A stretch of DNA of 64,000 bases from JBEKTY01 sp049515555 (lineage in GTDB: Bacteria > Planctomycetota > Planctomycetia > Pirellulales > Thermoguttaceae), in NCBI GenBank assembly GCA_049515555.1, contig JBEKTY010000026.1, forward strand, positions 1-64,000, given 5' to 3'. The translations under genes were made by a program, and so were the position numbers. The notes beneath the pieces are model-generated. The model was not told where the DNA came from and did no database searches. It worked only from the letters and a program-made list of their open reading frames with translations. Below are positions 43,722 through 53,003 of the stretch, piece by piece; positions within the stretch are counted from its first letter, which is position 1; each line of letters opens with the position of its first letter.

Positions 43722-45230
43722 ATGCCGGTTGCAGACCTTCTGAATGAAGCACTTCCAGGCCAAGAGATTGGCACCCGTGGGAAGAGGCCAGCCCGGAGCG
43801 GTGAACTCCCTGAAATGCCGTGGAAGTTTTGGCGCACAGCGGAGCACACTTGGGCGGTGTACCTCGCCGTTGGCAAGAAGTTATCACAGGCCGCTATTGA
43901 CTCGCTGCATCAGGCTCCGACACTAGGTTTCCGTCCCGTGATCTTGGCCCAAGATGGGGATCAAATCCGAGTTGCTGCTCAGCACTTTCAATCCGTGCCC
44001 GTGGATGTTGTGTGCGAGGTAGCTGGCACGGGGAAGCTGATCAGCCCTACGACCCCTGTCGCAGCGACTGGCGCAAGGAGAACTTCAGCCTGGCGCATTG
44101 ATCGGCGTCTGATCGGTAACTTGGTCCAACATGCCAATGCACCACGTTACCTTCGGACATACCTAGACACCCTGTGTAACTCATACCGAGACATCGCAGA
44201 CATCCGACGAGATCGGGACGGACGAGAGTACGACCTGTTGCATGCGTATGGCGAAAAAGTGCTCAAGAAGATGGAGTTCACGGCTGATGTCCTGAGTGGC
44301 GCGGATATGATCCGCCGTATCGAGCAGATAGGATGGGGTGGAACACGCGATCATTTCTTTCATTCGTTTCAGAACTACTTTTTCGGGCTCTATGCAGTTC
44401 TCGAATTGGAAACACATTTCAACAACTACCGGAACGCGGCCCAGTTGGCGTGGCAGGTTGATCCATTTCATCTCTGGTTTCTGATCGCTCTTTGGCATGA
44501 TGTCGGATATGGCATTGAGAAGTTCCCAACGATGACCGACGACATCTTCGGTGAAGATGAAGATGGGGAAAGTGCCAACCGGACTGTCGAGGACTTCCTC
44601 TATCGCCCAATCATTCAAGAGGCGCTGAGTAACATCAGTTGCCTCATGTGGCACTTGACGCAACCCGGCAGGGCACGTACCGCTTGGCTCCCACCGCGAC
44701 CTGACTACCAGTTATCACGCAATGAACGAAGACTTCGTGAAGCACTGATTCATAACGTCCTTGGTGGCAGTCACGGGTCAGCCAGTGCGCTTCGCCTTTA
44801 TGGCGAGTGTATGCCCAAACTTCGGCGGCGGGGACCAGCCCAACGACTGCTTCTGGAGCAGACTGTCTTACTCGCCTGTTGCTCAATGCCGTACCACGAT
44901 TGGCATTTCCGCAAGTGCGTGCGAGAGGAGTGCGGCACTTGTCAAATTCCAGTGGCAACTTTGCCCTTCGCCGCACTCTTGACATTTGTAGACAGCATAC
45001 AAGACGACCGGCGTGATCTTGCCGGGCTTCAGAATGAAATGTACTTCCTTGAGCGATTGCTTGTTGAAGCCCCCGCCACCGTCTCCGCAAGAGTGGATCG
45101 CAACGCGGTCCCCGACACATCGGTACTCTGGAAGTTGATCGAAGCCCGAGATGTCACGGCGTCACTACAGAATCATGCTAACGGCCTGACGTTCACCTAC
45201 CCGGAATGGATGGCGGGGACTAACGTGTAA
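43722..45230 (+). CDS. HD-domain phosphohydrolase-like protein
   Basis: 502 residues. I start at the ATG at 43,722 (AAGGAGTAACATC upstream). After an N-terminal region of unknown role, the HD-domain ligands can be seen: His211 in RDHFFHSFQN, the HD pair His259-Asp260 in ALWHDVGYG, later His in HNVLGGSHGSA and SMPYHDWHF, and a distal Asp in FVDSIQDDRR. Such metal-dependent phosphohydrolases act on nucleotides, cyclic nucleotides or nucleic acids. Its place between ParB-like and methylase genes, with 1-nt overlap to the latter, suggests a signalling or nucleotide-degrading effector. Confidence 0.7.
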   Translation: MPVADLLNEALPGQEIGTRGKRPARSGELPEMPWKFWRTAEHTWAVYLAVGKKLSQAAIDSLHQAPTLGFRPVILAQDGDQIRVAAQHFQSVPVDVVCEVAGTGKLISPTTPVAATGARRTSAWRIDRRLIGNLVQHANAPRYLRTYLDTLCNSYRDIADIRRDRDGREYDLLHAYGEKVLKKMEFTADVLSGADMIRRIEQIGWGGTRDHFFHSFQNYFFGLYAVLELETHFNNYRNAAQLAWQVDPFHLWFLIALWHDVGYGIEKFPTMTDDIFGEDEDGESANRTVEDFLYRPIIQEALSNISCLMWHLTQPGRARTAWLPPRPDYQLSRNERRLREALIHNVLGGSHGSASALRLYGECMPKLRRRGPAQRLLLEQTVLLACCSMPYHDWHFRKCVREECGTCQIPVATLPFAALLTFVDSIQDDRRDLAGLQNEMYFLERLLVEAPATVSARVDRNAVPDTSVLWKLIEARDVTASLQNHANGLTFTYPEWMAGTNV

Positions 45231-46537
45231 TGATGAAGTGCGTCAAGGACATTGTCCGTGAAGGTCGCGAACTGTCACGAGCGTTGAAGATGGAGTGCAG
45301 CACCCATCTCCCAGCGGTCAGGGATGGCTCAGTTGGTGTCGTTGTACCGTCCTGGCGGTCCGCCGACAGCCGCGACGATCACAAGATCCATCGGATGATG
45401 TCCCGCGTTGGCGGATTTCCCCCGGCGTTGGCACGGTACTTCATAGCAAGGTTCTCCAAGGTGGGCGATGCGGTGCTTGATCCTTTCTGCGGCAAGGGCA
45501 CAACGCTGTTTGAGGCGATGCAGATGGGGCGAAGAGCTATCGGCGGTGACATCGCGCCCGATGCGGTGTTGGTCTCTCGTGCCAAGTGCCATCCCGTGAA
45601 GATTGTTGATGTAGCAAACTACATCCAGAAGCTGAACGTGGAGGATGAGCACGACCCGTGCGAGGTTCCGAGTGACGTGTCGTTGTTCTTCAGTGAGAAG
45701 ACACTGGCGGAGATCCTCACCATTCGCGCCCAGTTGCTTCAAGACATGAAAAGACAGAAGACACGGGATGTAGCGACCTTCGTGTGCGGCGTGATGCTCG
45801 GTCTACTACACGGCCATTCCAGGTTGTCGCTGTCCCTGCCCTGTAATCAGGCGTTCGCCATGTCTCCGGCCTATGTCCGCAAGTACGTCAAAGAACACGG
45901 CCTTCGTCGCCCTCGTCGTGACGTGCGGAAGTGCTTGCTGGAAAAGAGCCTGGAGATACTGCCCTTTCCTCGTTTCGAGTCCGTGTCGCACGTCGCTACG
46001 GCTCCGGCCAACAGTTGCCACGATTACGTGGTCGAAGTAGCTAGGCAGGCGGACCTCGTGTTGACCTCGCCACCTTACTTGGCGCGCCAGACCTACATCA
46101 AGGACTCGTGGCTGCGAACTTGGTTCCTTGGAGCCAAGCGAGAGGCTCAGGCCGCAGCTACGCTAGAAACGGGGAACGTCGTCAAGTTCGTGGAAGGGAT
46201 GGAGCGTTCATTGCACAGCATGGCTAGGAGCGTCAAGAAGGGTGGCCGAATCGTCCTCGTCTGCGGGCGAGCGAAAGTCACGTTCGATGGCAAAGACCAC
46301 TCTGTCGCCATTGCTGACCTCTGTCTTTATGCGGTCAGCAACTCTCCAGTGCTGTGCAACGCACTGACCGCAGAGCACCTCATAAGGGATCGGGTGATGA
46401 TGAAGCGGGGGTCATATTTCGCCGTACATCATGGCAAGGTGGACAACGGGAACGGCGAGAAGACTCGTAGGTTCGGAGAGGATGAAATCCTTGTCGTCCG
46501 AAAAGACCAGAGCGTTAGGAAACCACCGGAGGCATAG
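45230..46537 (+). CDS. Second DNA methyltransferase of the defence operon
   Basis: 435 residues. AdoMet motif I DPFCGKGTTLFEAM (from residue 84) precedes the catalytic TSPPY (279-283), giving the order I then IV. This differs from beta-class enzymes with SPPY first. The TSPPY motif implies amino-methylation (N4-cytosine or N6-adenine). ARSVKKGGRIVLVCGR is a typical late motif. The start ATG overlaps the stop of the HD gene by one base. It could modify self DNA for the same system as the ParB-like and HD proteins. COG1041-like RNA methylases are the alternative family. Confidence 0.75.
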   Translation: MMKCVKDIVREGRELSRALKMECSTHLPAVRDGSVGVVVPSWRSADSRDDHKIHRMMSRVGGFPPALARYFIARFSKVGDAVLDPFCGKGTTLFEAMQMGRRAIGGDIAPDAVLVSRAKCHPVKIVDVANYIQKLNVEDEHDPCEVPSDVSLFFSEKTLAEILTIRAQLLQDMKRQKTRDVATFVCGVMLGLLHGHSRLSLSLPCNQAFAMSPAYVRKYVKEHGLRRPRRDVRKCLLEKSLEILPFPRFESVSHVATAPANSCHDYVVEVARQADLVLTSPPYLARQTYIKDSWLRTWFLGAKREAQAAATLETGNVVKFVEGMERSLHSMARSVKKGGRIVLVCGRAKVTFDGKDHSVAIADLCLYAVSNSPVLCNALTAEHLIRDRVMMKRGSYFAVHHGKVDNGNGEKTRRFGEDEILVVRKDQSVRKPPEA

Positions 46538-46546
46538 GCAGGGATA

Positions 46547-47701
46547 ATGACGAAATCACGTAAATCCACCACTGGAGAGCTGGCCGTGAGCAAATCCGCT
46601 CTGGCTCCAGCAGTTCCAACCGACCGGCTCTTGGCCGACATTCGTGCGCTGATCGAGGCGGCCCGGCAATATACCGCCCGCACGGTCAACGCTGCGATGG
46701 TCGTGCTGTATTGGAGCGTCGGCAGGCGCATCCGCGAGGACATACTCCACCAGCAGCGGGCTGAGTACGGCAAGCAGATCATTTCGACGCTGTCGAAAGA
46801 ATTGACCGCAGAGTACGGTCGAGGCTATTCGGAACCCAACCTTTCCCGGATGATGCGATTGGCCGAAGCGTTCCCGGATGAGAAGATTCTTTCGGCACTG
46901 TCGAAAGAATTGAGCTGGAGCCATTTCGTCGAGATTATCGCGTTGGACGACCCGCTCAAGCGCGAGTTCTACGCCGAGATGTGCCGCGCGGAGCGGTGGA
47001 GCACGCGGACGCTCAGAGACCAGGTGACGAGGATGGTCTATGAACGCACGGCGGTCAGTAAGAAGCCGGAAGAGGTCATCCGTGTCGAGCTTGCGGCGCT
47101 GCGGGATGAGGACCGCCTGACGCCGGACCTCGTTTTCCGCGACCCGTACTTCTTCGATTTCCTGGGGTTGCCGCAGCGATACAGCGAGCGTGACCTGGAG
47201 CAGGCGATCCTGCGGGAACTGGAAGCGTTTCTCCTGGAACTGGGCACGGATTTCACCTTCGTTGCCCGGCAGAAACGGATCTCGGTCGATTACGAAGACT
47301 ACTACCTGGACTTGCTGTTCTACCATCGGCGGCTCCGGCGACTGGTGGCCATCGACCTGAAGATCGGTCGCTTCCAGGCCGCCGACAAGGGGCAGATGGA
47401 GCTGTATCTTCGCTGGCTTGAGGAGCACGAGACCCACCCGGACGAAGAGCCGCCCATTGGCCTGATCCTCTGCGCCGGGAAGTCGGAGGAACAGGTCCGG
47501 CTGTTGCGACTGGAGGCCGCTGGCATCCGCGTGGCCGAGTATCTGACGGAGCTTCCGCCACGAGAGATGCTGGAGCGGAAATTGCACGATGCCATCCTCC
47601 TGGCCCGCGAGCAACTGGCCCGGCAAGCGGAAGCAGCCGACGCCACGCCGCAGATTGATCCGCCGTCGAAAAGCGCCAAGCAACGAAGGAAGCGTCGATG
47701 A
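46547..47701 (+). CDS. DUF1016/YhcG PD-(D/E)XK nuclease family protein
   Basis: 384 residues. The N-terminal DUF1016_N region shows VVLYWSVGRRIRED, AEYGKQIISTLSKELTAEYG, and LSWSHFVEIIAL. The C-terminal nuclease domain has YYLDLLFYHRRLRRLVAIDLKIGRF with catalytic Asp255 and the D-x-K at 270-272, then QMELYLRWLEE. It is likely a DNase active in the cytoplasm. A Lys/Arg-rich tail ends it. The stop overlaps the start of the large helicase by 4 nt (ATGA), so the two proteins are probably made together. Members of this family appear in several defence islands. Confidence 0.85.
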   Translation: MTKSRKSTTGELAVSKSALAPAVPTDRLLADIRALIEAARQYTARTVNAAMVVLYWSVGRRIREDILHQQRAEYGKQIISTLSKELTAEYGRGYSEPNLSRMMRLAEAFPDEKILSALSKELSWSHFVEIIALDDPLKREFYAEMCRAERWSTRTLRDQVTRMVYERTAVSKKPEEVIRVELAALRDEDRLTPDLVFRDPYFFDFLGLPQRYSERDLEQAILRELEAFLLELGTDFTFVARQKRISVDYEDYYLDLLFYHRRLRRLVAIDLKIGRFQAADKGQMELYLRWLEEHETHPDEEPPIGLILCAGKSEEQVRLLRLEAAGIRVAEYLTELPPREMLERKLHDAILLAREQLARQAEAADATPQIDPPSKSAKQRRKRR

Positions 47702-50700
47702 GCCTTCACCCCATTAAGGCCCTCGATCACGTCATCGAGGAGTACGCCGACTACCTCCGCACTGAGTTCCGCGCCAAGGACCCGAACCTGCGAGACGCGC
47801 TGGAGAGGGAACTCGACGCCCGTGGATTCCTGGCCCAGGAGCCGTTCTACCAAGCCCACCGGCCCTTCAAGAGCGGTGCGGCATGGCGGCAGTTGCCGTT
47901 GGACGCGAAGTTGGCCCAGGTGATGGAGAACCGATCCAAGAGCAAGACGGCCTATCTGCACCAGGCCGAGGCCATCGCCGAGTTGCTCTCCCCGACAGCA
48001 CGGCCCGTCGTGGTGACCACCGGCACGGGCAGCGGCAAGACCGAGGCGTTCCTGTTGCCGGTCATCGAGAACGCATGGCAGGACGTTACCAAGTTCAGCA
48101 AGTCGGGCCTGACGGCCATCCTCGTCTACCCGATGAACGCCCTGGCCAACGACCAGGAACTGCGAATCAAGCAGTACCTGGAAGAATCCGGCCTGGCAGG
48201 CACGATCAGCGTGGAGAAATACGACCGGGGCACGTCCCAGGCCGACCGCGAACGGCTCCGCAAGAGCCCGCCACACATCCTGCTGACCAACTACATGATG
48301 CTGGAGTACCTGCTGGTCCGGCCCGCCGACCGCGAGGCCATCTTCGCCAATCATCGCTGCCGGTTCCTGGTCCTGGACGAAGTCCACACGTACCGGGGCA
48401 TCCTCGGCAGCAACATCGCCCTGCTGGTACGGCGGCTGAAGGTCCATCTGGCCCGAGCGAAGCAGGAATGGAAGGCCGATGTGTCGGATGAGGACCGGCC
48501 CCGGCGTTATCCGGCCATGGTGCCCGTGGGCACGTCGGCCACGATCAAGACGGTGGCCGAGGAGGGGCTTTCCCATGAGGAGCGCATCCGCCAGCGGGAC
48601 CAGGCCGTGCAGGAGTTCTTCGGTACGCTCGTGGGCGTCGAACGGGACACGATCCGCGTGTTCGGGGAAGAATTGGAAGACATCACGATCCCCAGCGAGG
48701 CCGCGTATCCGAGGAAGCCCGGCATCGTGGACATCGACGCGCTCAACGTCTCCAGTGTCGAGGTCGTCCGCCAGGCACTCTGTCGCCTGGCCGGGCTGCC
48801 CGGCGACACGCAGCTGGATCAGGCCGTCCGGCGTTACCGGCTGCTGTGGGACTTGAACCGCTGGCTCATCGCTCGGCCCATGTCCACCAGCCAGATCGTC
48901 GCCCAGGTGAAGGCCGACGTGCCCGAGCGGAAGGACGCCTCTGAAAAGGACCTCCGCGCCGAGGTCGAGGCGACTCTGACCATCGGTGCCGCGTTGCCCG
49001 AGGACACGCCCGGTGGCCTGCGGCTCCGCGCCCATCGGTTCATCCGAGGCGGCTGGCAGTTCCACCGCTGCATCAACCCGGCCTGCGGCAAGCTGCACCC
49101 GATGGGCGAGGAGAAGTGCAGCGCCTGCCACCACGACACGGCACCGCTCTATCTCTGCCGCAACTGCGGGGCGGACTACCTGCGGCTGGTCGGCGATCCC
49201 GAAGCCGTCCTGAAGCCAAGCGCCCGACCGGACGAAGGGCCGGAATGGATGATCTACGAGCCGGGGCGTTTCGAGAGTGTTGGGGCGGATGAAGAGGACG
49301 ACGAGGACGAAGGCGACAGCGGGGCGGGCAAGGGTCGCCGGGCTCGGCAAGTCCCCGAGCAGATCAAGAAGCGGCCTCTGCTGGACGGCTCGCTCGACCC
49401 GGCGAATCTCCGCTTCAGCACAAGGGAGGACGACTATGCGCTGCGGGTGACGCTCGTGCCTGCCCGGACCCGCTGCCTCTGCTGCGGCGGGACGGCAGGA
49501 AGCCGCAACGTCATCACGCCGGTGAGCCTGGGTACGTCGGCTGCCGTGAAGGTGGTCGGCGAGGGGCTGGTCGAGGCCCTCGCCGAGGCGAACAAGGACC
49601 GGACCGGCCACGACGGCAAGGAACGGCTGCTGGTCTTCAGCGACAGTCGCCAGGACGCCGCCCACCAGGCCCGCTTCATCATCTTCGCCAGCCGCTACGA
49701 CCGTATGCGCAGCCGGATGGTGAAGATCCTCAACACGGAGCGGGTGCTGACGCTGCAACGGGCGGTGGAGATGCTCAGCGAGGCGGCGGTGCAGAACCGC
49801 GACAATCCCCATGTGCCCGAAGAGATCCGCTTCATCCCCACGCAGACCCGCGACCGGATTCGGGCCTGGGAAGAAGCACCGCTCTTGGACGAGATCGCCG
49901 TCAACGCGGGCTACCGGGGGACGCTGGTGAACCTGGGGTTGGCCTATGTCGGCTATGACCGGCTTGACGAGTACGTCGGGGCCTGCGGCTGCGAACTGGC
50001 CGCGAAGATGGGTATCCGGTTGGAGCAGTTCGAGCATCTCTGCCGGACGGTGCTCGACGAGATCCGCACCCGTGGCTGCCTGTCGCGCGAGATGTTGCGC
50101 TATCACCCGGCCAACGTGGTTTGCCCCGAGAGCATCCAGCAGGCCGAATGGGAACGCCGCATGAAGCAGCCCCAAGGCTACCCGGTGACGCCGGGCGGCG
50201 AGCCACTGGCGTTTCAGGAGAGTGAACGTGTCCCCTACGGCATCCGCTGCCACAACGCCTGGCGCAAGCCGAAGTCCGGTGGCCGAGGTCCAAGCCTGGA
50301 ACGGCTCCTGAAGCAGATGCTCACGAAGTTCGGGGGCCATGAGCCCGACGCGGAGCTGATGGTCGATCTGCTCGCCTTCCTGAAGAAAGGCAGCTTCCTG
50401 GCGTCAGTCGAGCTGGCCGGTGCTCGGGACAAGACCCAACTGCTACAAGTCAACGAGGAGGTAGTCCGGTTGCAGCTGGCCACCGAGGACATCCGCATGC
50501 ACTGCGACGTGTGCGGCGCGGTGCTTTCCGGCGCGAAGCCGGGGATGCCCTGCCCCCGCTGCCACGGCACGCTGGTCCGCTGGCTGGACCGGGAGGTCAA
50601 CGCCAGCCGGTCGGTCAGGCGGATCAAGAAACCGCAGACGATCCCGCTCGTGGCCAAGGAGCACACGGCCCAGATCACCACGGACGACCGGCTGGACTAC

Positions 50701-52992
50701 GAGGCGGCCTTCAAGGCCCCGGCATCGGAGTCGAAGGTCAACGTGCTGGCCTGCTCGCCGACGTTGGAAATGGGCATCGACGTGGGCGGCCTGGACGCCG
50801 TGGTGATGCGGAACATCCCGCCACGGCCCGACAACTACGCTCAGCGCGGCGGACGCGCCGGGCGGCGCTCGCGGGTCGGCCTGGTGCTTGGTTACGCCCG
50901 CAGTACGCCCCACGACCAGTATTTCTACGACAAGCCCCGCGAGATGATTGCGGGCGAAGTACCCGCCCCGGCAGTCTCGCTGGGCAACCGCGACGTGCTG
51001 GTCCGGCACCTCTACGCCATTGCCTTCGGGGCCGCCGAGCCGGGCCTGGCCGGTAGGATGGTGGAATACGTCAAGCCCAGCGGCGACATCAACCAGGAAG
51101 CCGTCGATGCCCTGATCGCCGCCGTCAAGGCCCAGGCCGGGCATGCCCTGGCGGTTGCACGTCAGGCGTGGGGCGACGACGTGCTGGCCAAGGCCGGGCT
51201 GGACGAGGCGAAGCTCATGGCCCTCCTGGAGAAGCTACCGGAGCGGATTCAGTACGTTGTGAATTGTACGGCCCGGCAAGTGTTGGAACTGCGGCAGCCG
51301 GTGGTCTCATTCGCCGAGGGGCTTCAGAAGGGCTTTGCGGCGGTGCGGGCCGGGACCCTCATCAACCGGCTGCTGGGCATCCCAGCGGATACCCAACCTG
51401 GCAGTCGGGACGCCGATGATCGCTCAGCTGGTTATCCGCTGCGGCGGCTGGCCGAGTTCGGCATCCTGCCCGGCTACGAGTTCCCCTCGCAACCAGCGGC
51501 GCTGCGACTGCTAGGCGACAGGCACGAGGAGGACCCTATCTCCGTCGTGCGCCGGTTCGGTATCGGTCAGTTCCAGCCGGAGGCCCACGTCTACGCCCGG
51601 TCGAAGCGTTGGAAGGTCATCGGCCTGGATATGGCATCGCCGTGGAACCCACGCAGCGAGGGACCGACTTGGTCGTACCGCGTCTGCAACGTGTGCGAAC
51701 TGCGATACAACGCCGACGAGCCGAAGTGTCCGCGCTGCGGCACGGCCAGTCCGGGGCAGCCGTTGCCATCCTACGAGTTTGCGGGCTTTGTGGCCCTACC
51801 GGACGAGTCACCGATCCTCGACGAGGAAGAGCGTTATGCGGAGCGGAACCTGGTGCGGACCTATCCCCAATGGGGCGGCGACGTGGTGGGGCGGTGGACG
51901 GTCGGCAGCGGCTGGGCGCTGCGCCTGAGTCGTGGCGAAGAGGTCCGCTGGGTGAATGAGGGCAGACCGCCGACACCGAAGGACTTGGAAGAGGGCCTGG
52001 TCCTGCACGGGCGTGCCAAGGGCTACCTGATCTGCCCATCGTGCGGGCGGATGTTGCGTCAGCCAGAGCCGGAGAAGACTGCCGGTGGCCGCCGCAACGC
52101 CAAGGCCGGTAAGAAGCAGGACGACATCGGCCACACGGAAGGCTGCCCGCGCCGGGGGAGCAACCCCGTGCCGCTGGCGATCAGCACCGCCGAGCAGATC
52201 GAGGTTCTGCGGCTGCTCGTGCCGGTGCCCGCGCTCAGCGAGAAGGATCAATGGACGTCGTGGGGCATGTCACTCGGCTACTCGCTCCTGGCCGGGATAC
52301 AGCATTTTTTCATGCTGGGTTCGGGCGAGTTGGACTTCGAGTTGGAGGGGCCGTGGCAGACCGGGGACGCCGAGGCCCGCTACTGCATGCTCTCGCTGGC
52401 CTTCATCGACCCCAGCCTGGGCGGCAGCGGCTACCTGGTGCGGATCGCGGAGCAGTTCCACAAGACTGCCGAGCAGGCCATCGACCATCTAATTCACCCG
52501 GACTGCGAGACGGCCTGTTACCGCTGCCTGAAGTCCTACTACAATCAGCGTTATCATCAAGAACTGCGATGGCCGCAGGTCATGCCTGCCTTGGAGGGAT
52601 TGGCCGGGGCCGCGCCACAGCATAGGGCTCGCGAGACCGGCGACATCGACGATCCGCGTCCCTGGCTGGAAGCCTACGCTGCGGGTGTTGGTTCGCCGCT
52701 GGAGTTGGCCTTCCTGCGGTTGTTCGAGGCGCACGGCTTCCATCCTCAGAAGCAGGTGCCGGTGGCCCCCAGCCCCGGTGAACCGTCCATCTCCATTGCC
52801 GACTTCGCGGTGCCCGAGCAACGGCTGGCCATCTACATCGACGGTGCGGCCTTCCACGTCGGCCAGCGCCTGCGCCGGGATCGGTTCATCCGTGACCGGC
52901 TGCGCCACGGCAATCCGCCGTGGCGCGTGGAGGAGTTGAGGGCGGCGGATCTTGGGCAGGGAACGGCGCTGGTCGAGCGACTGAAACAATAG
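47698..52992 (+). CDS. Giant DUF1998 helicase with C-terminal nuclease (DruE/MrfA-like)
   Basis: 1764 residues. Walker A is TGTGSGKT (about 107-114), followed by Walker B DEVH (227-230; LDEVHTYRGILGSN), SATI (motif III), and the C-terminal lobe with LACSPTLEMGIDVGGLDAV and QRGGRAGRR (from 1049). Many zinc-ribbon Cys pairs are present: C..C with CSAC (about 460-475), CRNCG, CLCCGG, CDVCG/CPRC (about 935-960), CNVC/CPRC (about 1330-1350) and CPSCGR. A DUF1998/MrfA-type zinc site follows at CYRCLKSYYNQ (from 1607). The last 90 residues look like a Vsr/DUF559-like nuclease: SPLELAFLRLFEAHG, IADFAVPEQRLAIYIDGAAFH (Asp1702, Asp1715). Size and domains resemble Druantia DruE; no DruA-D partners are seen. 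Confidence 0.8.
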   Translation: MSLHPIKALDHVIEEYADYLRTEFRAKDPNLRDALERELDARGFLAQEPFYQAHRPFKSGAAWRQLPLDAKLAQVMENRSKSKTAYLHQAEAIAELLSPTARPVVVTTGTGSGKTEAFLLPVIENAWQDVTKFSKSGLTAILVYPMNALANDQELRIKQYLEESGLAGTISVEKYDRGTSQADRERLRKSPPHILLTNYMMLEYLLVRPADREAIFANHRCRFLVLDEVHTYRGILGSNIALLVRRLKVHLARAKQEWKADVSDEDRPRRYPAMVPVGTSATIKTVAEEGLSHEERIRQRDQAVQEFFGTLVGVERDTIRVFGEELEDITIPSEAAYPRKPGIVDIDALNVSSVEVVRQALCRLAGLPGDTQLDQAVRRYRLLWDLNRWLIARPMSTSQIVAQVKADVPERKDASEKDLRAEVEATLTIGAALPEDTPGGLRLRAHRFIRGGWQFHRCINPACGKLHPMGEEKCSACHHDTAPLYLCRNCGADYLRLVGDPEAVLKPSARPDEGPEWMIYEPGRFESVGADEEDDEDEGDSGAGKGRRARQVPEQIKKRPLLDGSLDPANLRFSTREDDYALRVTLVPARTRCLCCGGTAGSRNVITPVSLGTSAAVKVVGEGLVEALAEANKDRTGHDGKERLLVFSDSRQDAAHQARFIIFASRYDRMRSRMVKILNTERVLTLQRAVEMLSEAAVQNRDNPHVPEEIRFIPTQTRDRIRAWEEAPLLDEIAVNAGYRGTLVNLGLAYVGYDRLDEYVGACGCELAAKMGIRLEQFEHLCRTVLDEIRTRGCLSREMLRYHPANVVCPESIQQAEWERRMKQPQGYPVTPGGEPLAFQESERVPYGIRCHNAWRKPKSGGRGPSLERLLKQMLTKFGGHEPDAELMVDLLAFLKKGSFLASVELAGARDKTQLLQVNEEVVRLQLATEDIRMHCDVCGAVLSGAKPGMPCPRCHGTLVRWLDREVNASRSVRRIKKPQTIPLVAKEHTAQITTDDRLDYEAAFKAPASESKVNVLACSPTLEMGIDVGGLDAVVMRNIPPRPDNYAQRGGRAGRRSRVGLVLGYARSTPHDQYFYDKPREMIAGEVPAPAVSLGNRDVLVRHLYAIAFGAAEPGLAGRMVEYVKPSGDINQEAVDALIAAVKAQAGHALAVARQAWGDDVLAKAGLDEAKLMALLEKLPERIQYVVNCTARQVLELRQPVVSFAEGLQKGFAAVRAGTLINRLLGIPADTQPGSRDADDRSAGYPLRRLAEFGILPGYEFPSQPAALRLLGDRHEEDPISVVRRFGIGQFQPEAHVYARSKRWKVIGLDMASPWNPRSEGPTWSYRVCNVCELRYNADEPKCPRCGTASPGQPLPSYEFAGFVALPDESPILDEEERYAERNLVRTYPQWGGDVVGRWTVGSGWALRLSRGEEVRWVNEGRPPTPKDLEEGLVLHGRAKGYLICPSCGRMLRQPEPEKTAGGRRNAKAGKKQDDIGHTEGCPRRGSNPVPLAISTAEQIEVLRLLVPVPALSEKDQWTSWGMSLGYSLLAGIQHFFMLGSGELDFELEGPWQTGDAEARYCMLSLAFIDPSLGGSGYLVRIAEQFHKTAEQAIDHLIHPDCETACYRCLKSYYNQRYHQELRWPQVMPALEGLAGAAPQHRARETGDIDDPRPWLEAYAAGVGSPLELAFLRLFEAHGFHPQKQVPVAPSPGEPSISIADFAVPEQRLAIYIDGAAFHVGQRLRRDRFIRDRLRHGNPPWRVEELRAADLGQGTALVERLKQ

Positions 52993-53003
52993 GAGCGGTT
53001 GTT

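Noticed and set aside
47320..50340. 1006-residue minus-strand ORF
   Set aside because: Antisense to the DUF1018-like stretch of no known family and exactly opposite the well-supported DUF1016 and helicase genes; its composition is the high-G+C shadow expected of them.
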